NCBI GenBank assembly: GCA_017657125.1
Contig: JAGFNX010000286.1
Span: forward strand, 62,001 to 126,000
DNA from: Scopulariopsis brevicaulis
Lineage: Eukaryota; Ascomycota; Sordariomycetes; Microascales; Microascaceae
Reading direction: 5' to 3'
Length of the DNA: 64,000 nt
The notes under the pieces were generated by a model that was not told the origin of the DNA, ran no database searches, and worked only from the letters and a program-made list of their open reading frames with translations. Below, one piece after another: positions 58,588-64,000 of the stretch (within the stretch, counting starts at the first letter, position 1; each line of letters begins with the position of its first letter). The position numbers and the translations under genes were made by a program.

Positions 58588-60647
58588 CCTCGCTTTGTGG
58601 CCCACAGCGTTTCAGCTCTTTTTTTTTTCTTTTTTTTTTCTTTTTGTACATGTCTTCTCCAGCCTACGCGCCTTCATTTTCTTTTGTCTAGTTCCATTCC
58701 ATGCACGGAGAACCGGCAGTTGGGGTCTTCCTTCGGATATGATTCTTTTTTGTTTTTCAAGCGGGTTTCTTAAACTTGTACTTGTCTTGGGTTGGCATAC
58801 GGAGCGGAGCATATAAGGATAGATGCCGCACGCGGATTTGTTTTGAAAAGATGGTATTGCTGCTATTTTAACCATGTGGTCATAGTGGTCAAAAGCACGA
58901 TTGGAAAGCATGCTTTCGTGGTACTGGATGTGCCTTCCGAGTCCAAGTGATTAAACCAATGTCTCCTAGGCTCACCAGTATAGCTGGTCGATGTCTACTT
59001 GTCTCGGTGGATGCGTCAGATGGAAGCCCCGCCGTCCATCGCCATGCGTATCCCAAGCCTCCTGCGTCGACGAAGCCCCACCCTCTCCGCGAGTTCATGA
59101 CACCGTTCCATGCCTCCGTGGCCTATTACAAGGGGGATGCTCGGCCAGGGTATACCCAGGTCGAGCTTTGAGGGCATGCTAACACCGTGCTGGCTGCCGG
59201 ACCAGCCGGCGAGGAGCGCTGTGTGGCCAAGCTTATTGGTGGCACGTCGGAAGAGGGGGAGCGGCTATGTTGCGTGATCCAGGGGCGGGGCCCCGTCGGG
59301 ACTCGCTCTGATATGGAGGCTGGAACTGTCATGGCCAACGAGGAATCCCATGGGGTTTGCTGCTCTATTTCGTTCACCGAAGCTAGATGCCGCGGCGTGG
59401 AGTTCGCTTCGGCGGCACTACGCCCTGCTTCACCGACCGTGGGGGGCGATAATTAGGCCAACTCTTCACGTCCCCGAGACACTCTGGGCGAGGCAGCAGT
59501 CGCTTAGGGATGCGGGTCTTAGTCGTGCTTCGCACGGCGGGTTGTCGGAGTTGTTCCGAGAATGCCGCCGAGGAAAGCGAGTGCTTGCAGGATGGGTCCG
59601 CACCCGGAGGGGGCCGTGGGGTCTGCGTTTGTTCGGCACCGGGTTTTAGTAGTTTTCGCCTTTCCCGACGTAGACTCCGATCCGGGTTTCACTGATCCCC
59701 GGGTGGTTGCTTGAACTGTGGCCGACATGATAGCGGTAGCCAAAGTCCAGTAGGAACGGTGCTATGTTTGACTACCCATCACTGTCCTTCGGCATCCGGT
59801 ACGAGTTATCTTAGTCCAGGGTGTCCACTCAAAAGTGTCAGACACTTATCGGGCCCCTGGCTGGATACAGCGCCTCCATAATTCGGCGTGTCCAAGGCGG
59901 GATCGGACTGGGCAAGATTTCCTTGTTAGCATGCAGAGGCACTGATAAGAGAACTCGGTGGGATGAATGGTCAATTCCAAGAGGTCGAGGGTTAGCAAAA
60001 CCACTTGTCAGTAATATGTAAACCGACCGTCGTGGAGCCAAATGTAGACGTGTCCTCCAAAAGTTCACTTCCAGATGTCTCATAGCTTGACGGCTCTTTT
60101 CGTCGCGATAAGGTTAGAGTACACAGAAAAGGTTGGCGTAGGGATGCCCCGACTGAGCAGAGCACGGCGAGTGCTAGCCAACGAACGCTCGGCTGCAAGG
60201 CCGGTTGAGAGGCATGCGGGGGCACTGACGATGTCCACATGGGTGACAGTGACACCAGAGGAAGCTCCAATAACACGGCGAGCAACGGACAAGAACGTGG
60301 AGGAGAGCTGTGAGATTGGTGGAGGGTGGGGTTTTAGTCAGCCGATACCAGCTCCGCGTCCTTATGGCCCGTGCGGTTGTGCAAGTTGCTCCCCTGTCCA
60401 TGTGACGAAGATGACATCCAAGGTCCTGACGAGTTCCCTTCAGGACCCAAGCTTGTTTTGCCCCGCCAGGAAGCTGACTATCACGGAATTGACGCCTGCA
60501 TCATAGGGTCCAACCCAGACAGCTTCCCAACACGCCGTTCGCTCCCCCTTCGTTTCGCTTCGCATCAGAGCACAGCCACGCAACATTGCCATCGCCATTG
60601 ACAGTATTCCCGTACGGAATCGACCGGTCCAGGTCCCGGCCGCAACC
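58588..60647. other. 2.1 kb without a recognisable gene
   Basis: The left end is the 3' region of the F-box gene and contains a T-rich tract at about 58617-58646. The rest has only featureless open frames up to 143 codons. The right end must include the VMA5 promoter. Nothing else is supported. Confidence 0.5.
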
Positions 60648-62136
60648 ATGGCCGCGAAATACGTTTTCCTCTCTCTCCCGCTCGACGCCTTCGACTCTTC
60701 CGACAAAGATGAGGCGCTGTCCTCGCTAAAAGCCATCGTTTCCGACTCGGGGTCCGCCCTCCCCTACAATATACCGAACTTCAAGATCGGCACCCTCGAT
60801 GCATTGGTGCAGCAGGCTGATGATCTGGGGAAAATGGAGGGCGCATGCGCTGGTGTTGTATCCAAGGTGGCTGACTCGTTAAGGTCCCTCCTTGGTGGTG
60901 ACGAGGACAAGATTGCCCAGCACAAGAAAGTAAACGATAGTCCGTCTCCCTCTCCCTCACCCACCACCGCCCTTCCCCCGTCGCCATATACGGGGGCATG
61001 TCCACAACTCGATCTAACCCTGTCTTTGGAACAGCCAGCACCGATCAGTATGTCAGCAGCTTCAAGTGGAATAAAGTCATCTACCGACCAGACAAACCGC
61101 TCGCCGAGCTCGTCGGCATGCTCCAGAAGGTACCTAGCTGTCGTGTCCATCTGCGCTGGACGCCGAACGCGAGGGGCTAATGTCGCTTTGCAGGAAATGG
61201 TGTCGGTCGACAATGACATCAAGTCCAAGGTCAACCAGTACAATGCCACCAAGACGAACTTGACTGCGCTCGAGCGGCAAAGAACGTAAGTAGAGGGAGA
61301 CGCAACTAGCTAACGATGGTCCTCCATTACGAGGCGACACATGTACTAATTCGCCGTCTATCTCTTAGTGGCAACTTGTCGACAAAGTCATTAGCGTCCG
61401 TTGTAGAGCCGTCCGTTTTGGTGCAGGGTTCCGAATATCTCGAAAGCCACCTCATCGCCGTTCCCAAGGCTTCGCGAAAGGAGTTCCTGCAAAGCTATGA
61501 AAGGCTGACGGAGCTCGTCGTCCCCCGGTCCTCTACGCAGGTGGCAGAAGACGACGAATTTGTTCTCTTCTCCGTCGTCACCTTCCAGAAAACGAGCGCC
61601 GAGTTCCTTACGAAGTGCAGAGAACAGAAGTGGATTCCCCGCCAGCTTAAGGGCATCGAAGGCGGTGAGGAGAATGAACAACGTCAGCTGGACCGTGCGG
61701 TTCAGGAAGAGAAGAAGGCATGGGCGGAGGCGATACGCATGGTCGTCACTGGGTGGAGCGAGATTGTGCAGGTATGGCTACACATCATCACCCTACGTGT
61801 ATTCGTGGAGGCGGTGCTGCGGTACGGCTTGCCACTTGACTATGTCAACAGCATCATCAAGGTATGTATCCTCCAGTGGAGCGAGTCTAGGTTTCACGAA
61901 GATGGGACGTTGCGGCTGCTGACTAGATGATCTAGACAACGCCGAAGACGATCAAGAAGGTAAAGACGACGCTCGATTCGAACTACTCATACCTCGGAGG
62001 GAACGCGGTGAGCCGGGACAAGCGGGGGAATGTAGCAGATGACACGGTTCTGGCCGCAGAGATGGCGGCTGCGGGGCTGGGCTCGTCGGGAAGCGAATAC
62101 GCTGCGTATGTATACTACGAGGTTGATATCCCGTGA
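60648..62136 (+). CDS. VMA5: Vacuolar H+-ATPase V1 subunit C
   Basis: Five exons, 60648-60939, 61035-61129, 61194-61285, 61369-61861 and 61936-62136, give 390 residues, against about 392 in yeast. Subunit C bridges V1 and Vo stators and controls reversible disassembly of the proton pump on vacuole and endosome membranes. Family segments: MAAKYVFLSLPLDAFDS, YNIPNFKIGTLDALVQQADD, STDQYVSSFKWNKVIYRPDK, NLSTKSLASVVEPSVLVQGS, YLESHLIAVPKASRKEFLQS, FVEAVLRYGLPLDYVNSIIK and AYVYYEVDIP. The first intron uses a weak GTCCGT donor; choosing the stronger-looking GTAAAC nine bases upstream would break the frame. It converges on MET14. Confidence 0.96.
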
Positions 62137-62344
62137 GACGTTTGGGCGTGATCTCGCATCAGCGTCACTTGTTTGCCCCTAGCGTTCCGGATGACCTTTC
62201 TCAGCTTAATTTGGGAGGGGTATTGTCTTTTGCTGTATAACTTTTCTTCTTCTATTCCCGGCCTTCTTCCAGGCTTCCATCAGATAAAGAATGCAGCGGT
62301 ATGACAGCAGCGGCTTAAAGTTCGCGAGAAGCCTTGGAGGACCG

Positions 62345-63043
62345 TTACGCCGCCGGCTTAGTAATGAGACCCTTCTCCTGCAGCGCCTTGACGATTTGCG
62401 CGACACACTCCTCGACAGTCTGCTGGTCGGTACGGATGTGGACCTCGGCGTTCAGGGGCTCCTCGTAGGGGGCGGAGATGCCCGTGAACTCCTTGATCTC
62501 GCCGGCCCTCGCCTTCTTGTAGAGCCCCTTTGGGTCGCGCTTCTCGGCCACGTCGATGGGGACGTCGACGAAGACCTCGACGAAGGGGATGGGGTCGGCG
62601 GCGCCGCCTTGGGCGACCTGCTCATGCAGGTCCCTGGCGACCTGGCGGTCCTTCCGGTAGGGAGAGATGAAGGAGGTGATGGCGACAGTGGCGGAGTCGG
62701 CGAAGAGCTTGGCGACCTCGCCGATGCGGCGGATGTTCTCGTTGCGGTCGGCCTCGGAGAAGCCGAGGTCCTTGTTCAGGCCGAAGCGCACGTTGTCGCC
62801 GTCAAGGCGGTAGGCGGCGAGCCCGAGGTGCAGGAGGTGCTGCTCAAGCGCCGTGGCGACGGTGGACTTGCCCGAGGCCGAGAGCCCCGTGAGCCAGATC
62901 GTGAAGCCCTTCTGGCCGCGGAGGCTGAAGCGCTCCTGCCTCGAGAGCGACGGGTGCCAGGTGATGTTGCTGGAGTTGCTGTCAGTGGGTGCCGGGGACG
63001 GCGAGGATGCCACGGGGAGGGCGGAGGCTACTCACGTTGCCAT
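62345..63043 (-). CDS. MET14: Adenylylsulfate (APS) kinase
   Basis: Two exons, 63036-63043 (8 nt) and 62345-62969, give 210 residues. The enzyme makes PAPS from APS and ATP in sulfate assimilation. Spliced, the N-terminus is MATNITWHPSLSRQERFSLR, which is conserved in fungal Met14; reading through the 66-bp intron instead gives a Pro/Ser-rich N-terminus that looks wrong. The P-loop is GLSASGKST at residues 31-39. RLDGDNVRFGLNKDLGFSEA, DRNENIRRIGEVAKLF and the active-site FISPYRKDR are all present, as is GLYKKARAGEIKEFTGI near the C-terminus. Transcription in ascomycetes is typically under Cys3/Met4 control, but I could not identify a clear site in the upstream interval. Confidence 0.97.
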
Positions 63044-63672
63044 CTTGTCATGGGATGCCTGCGGTCTGGTACGGGTAGCTCACGAGGGTTTTCTTAGAGT
63101 CCGGACGTTGCGCTCTTTAAACCTTGCCAGCGTCTCTGGATAGTGGGGGCGGGGGAGGGGTGGAGAACCGCCACTTCTTCTCTCCATTACCGGACCTGAC
63201 ACGGCGGCGCCCAGAAAGGCACCGGACGTCGCACGTACCTGTTTCGGACAGCCACGTCCGGGTCCATGCGCACTCTCCCTCAAGAGACCCCGCGTGGTGG
63301 GATGCTGTGACGCAGACAGTCGAGATTTGAGGCAGTCTAGCAAGCAGAGCCCGTGTCTGGTTGGCCTACGAGCATTTCTCAATGCGCTATCAAAGTGAAT
63401 TCTGACTAGTGTGAATTGCGCCAACCATGCAGATGTTGACACCATCTTCCCCTGACTAAGCCTTAATGTACCCCCGTACTTGTACGTACCAAGCAACAGG
63501 CTCCAGACACAGAAACTTTGGTCAACCCCGCCAGCGACGAACGCTGAAACGAGAACTCCAACACACGTCTATGTATACGAGTATAAATATATATATATAT
63601 ATATATGTATATCCCCAGAAAGCAAGAGAGATACGCAGTCGGCCCCGATCAGTGGCGGCGGCTGGGCAAGCC
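63044..63672. other. Intergenic: MET14 promoter and 3' region of the thioesterase gene
   Basis: Both neighbours are on the minus strand. The interval includes a TA microsatellite at its right end and a GTACTTGTAC motif at 63476-63485. No gene was seen. Confidence 0.45.
63584..63613. repeat. TA dinucleotide microsatellite
   Basis: About 30 bases of nearly pure TA/AT repeat lie about 60 bp past the stop of the thioesterase gene. It is a simple-sequence repeat that may vary in length between strains. Confidence 0.9.
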
Positions 63673-64000
63673 TCACACCTCAAGCTTGGGCATCATCTAA
63701 TCACAAGAACGCTGGTTAGTCCTGACGTACGCACAAGTTATTCGGGACGCGTTTTTCGGCCACCTACCCCAGCATTCCTCGGTGAGATGAACAGGCCCGT
63801 GGCTTCGGCGATGGTCGTGGGCTTCTTGCCGTCGGACTCGAGCGTCTCTATGCGGCCCTCCACCCAGGCCTTGCGCCCGTCCACCTTGGTCGTATCCGCC
63901 CTGAGGACAAAGTAGGTCCCCGCCCGCGCCGGGCTGCGGTAGTTGATGTTGAGGTTCGCCGTGACGCCAATTTTGTGGGGCAGCGCCGCGAAGCAGCAGC
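63673..64000 (-). CDS. C-terminal part of a hotdog-fold thioesterase, truncated by the window edge
   Basis: Two exons are visible, 63768-64000 (open at the right edge, two bases into a codon) and 63673-63696, separated by a 71-bp intron with a GACTAAC branch and TTAG acceptor. The 85 visible residues include FAALPHKIGVTANLNINYRS, PARAGTYFVLRADTTKVDGR, KAWVEGRIETLES and AEATGLFISPRNAG, ending MMPKLEV. The strand order and the NLNINYRSPARAGTYF pattern match acyl-CoA thioesterases of the PaaI/THEM superfamily. The N-terminal half with the catalytic residues lies outside the window. Substrate and location cannot be judged. The last exon of eight codons is short but well bounded. Confidence 0.8.

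Noticed and set aside
1..64000. Secondary-metabolite cluster, CRISPR array, transposon or viral element
   Set aside because: No polyketide or peptide synthase, terpene cyclase, cluster regulator, repeat-spacer array, transposase or reverse-transcriptase motif was seen on either strand.

Overview
The window is nuclear DNA of a filamentous ascomycete (Pezizomycotina, most likely a Sordariomycete). Almost every gene is broken by short introns of about 45-240 bp with GTRNGY-type donors, CTAAC or CTGAC branch sites and YAG acceptors. Base composition is moderately GC-rich, promoters and leaders are pyrimidine-rich, and the recognisable proteins are fungal forms. All exon models were spliced by eye and checked for reading phase; none has transcript support.

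Layout, left to right. 1-498 holds the N-terminal part of a Pro/Gln/Tyr-rich protein (minus strand) that runs off the left edge. About 5.7 kb without a recognisable gene follows. 6.2-16.4 kb is a compact block: proteasome subunit beta-6 (minus) diverging from the phosphatidylinositol 4-kinase STT4 (plus), which converges on a nine-exon Mn-type cation diffusion facilitator (minus). 16.4-22 kb is gene-free but ends in a CT-rich leader with a probable 5'UTR intron, feeding a large low-complexity fungal protein. 25.7-33.6 kb carries dipeptidyl-peptidase V, lumazine synthase RIB4, the NuA4 subunit EAF6 and calnexin. 35.2-35.9 kb encodes a small secreted, probably GPI-anchored protein with tandem CX3C pairs.

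38.4-50.9 kb carries the fission dynamin DNM1, twin-CX9C COX19, a three-LIM protein, SUMO, a second CX9C protein (CMC4, four small exons) and nucleoporin NUP84. 51.1-53.4 kb has the ESCRT-I subunit VPS37 and an uncharacterised fungal protein. After 3.5 kb without genes come an F-box protein, V-ATPase subunit C (VMA5), APS kinase (MET14) and the 3' part of a hotdog thioesterase that runs off the right edge.

The genes are mostly housekeeping and do not form one pathway. Loose themes are endomembrane and membrane traffic (STT4, calnexin, VPS37, VMA5), mitochondria (DNM1, COX19, CMC4) and protein turnover or modification (PRE7, SUMO, F-box, DPP5). I saw no transposon ORF, tRNA, rRNA, CRISPR array or secondary-metabolite core gene. 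I did not find a clearly new system. The items most worth a second look are the micro-exon CMC4 gene, SUMO encoded without a C-terminal tail, the secreted tandem-CX3C acidic protein, and the long gene-free islands.
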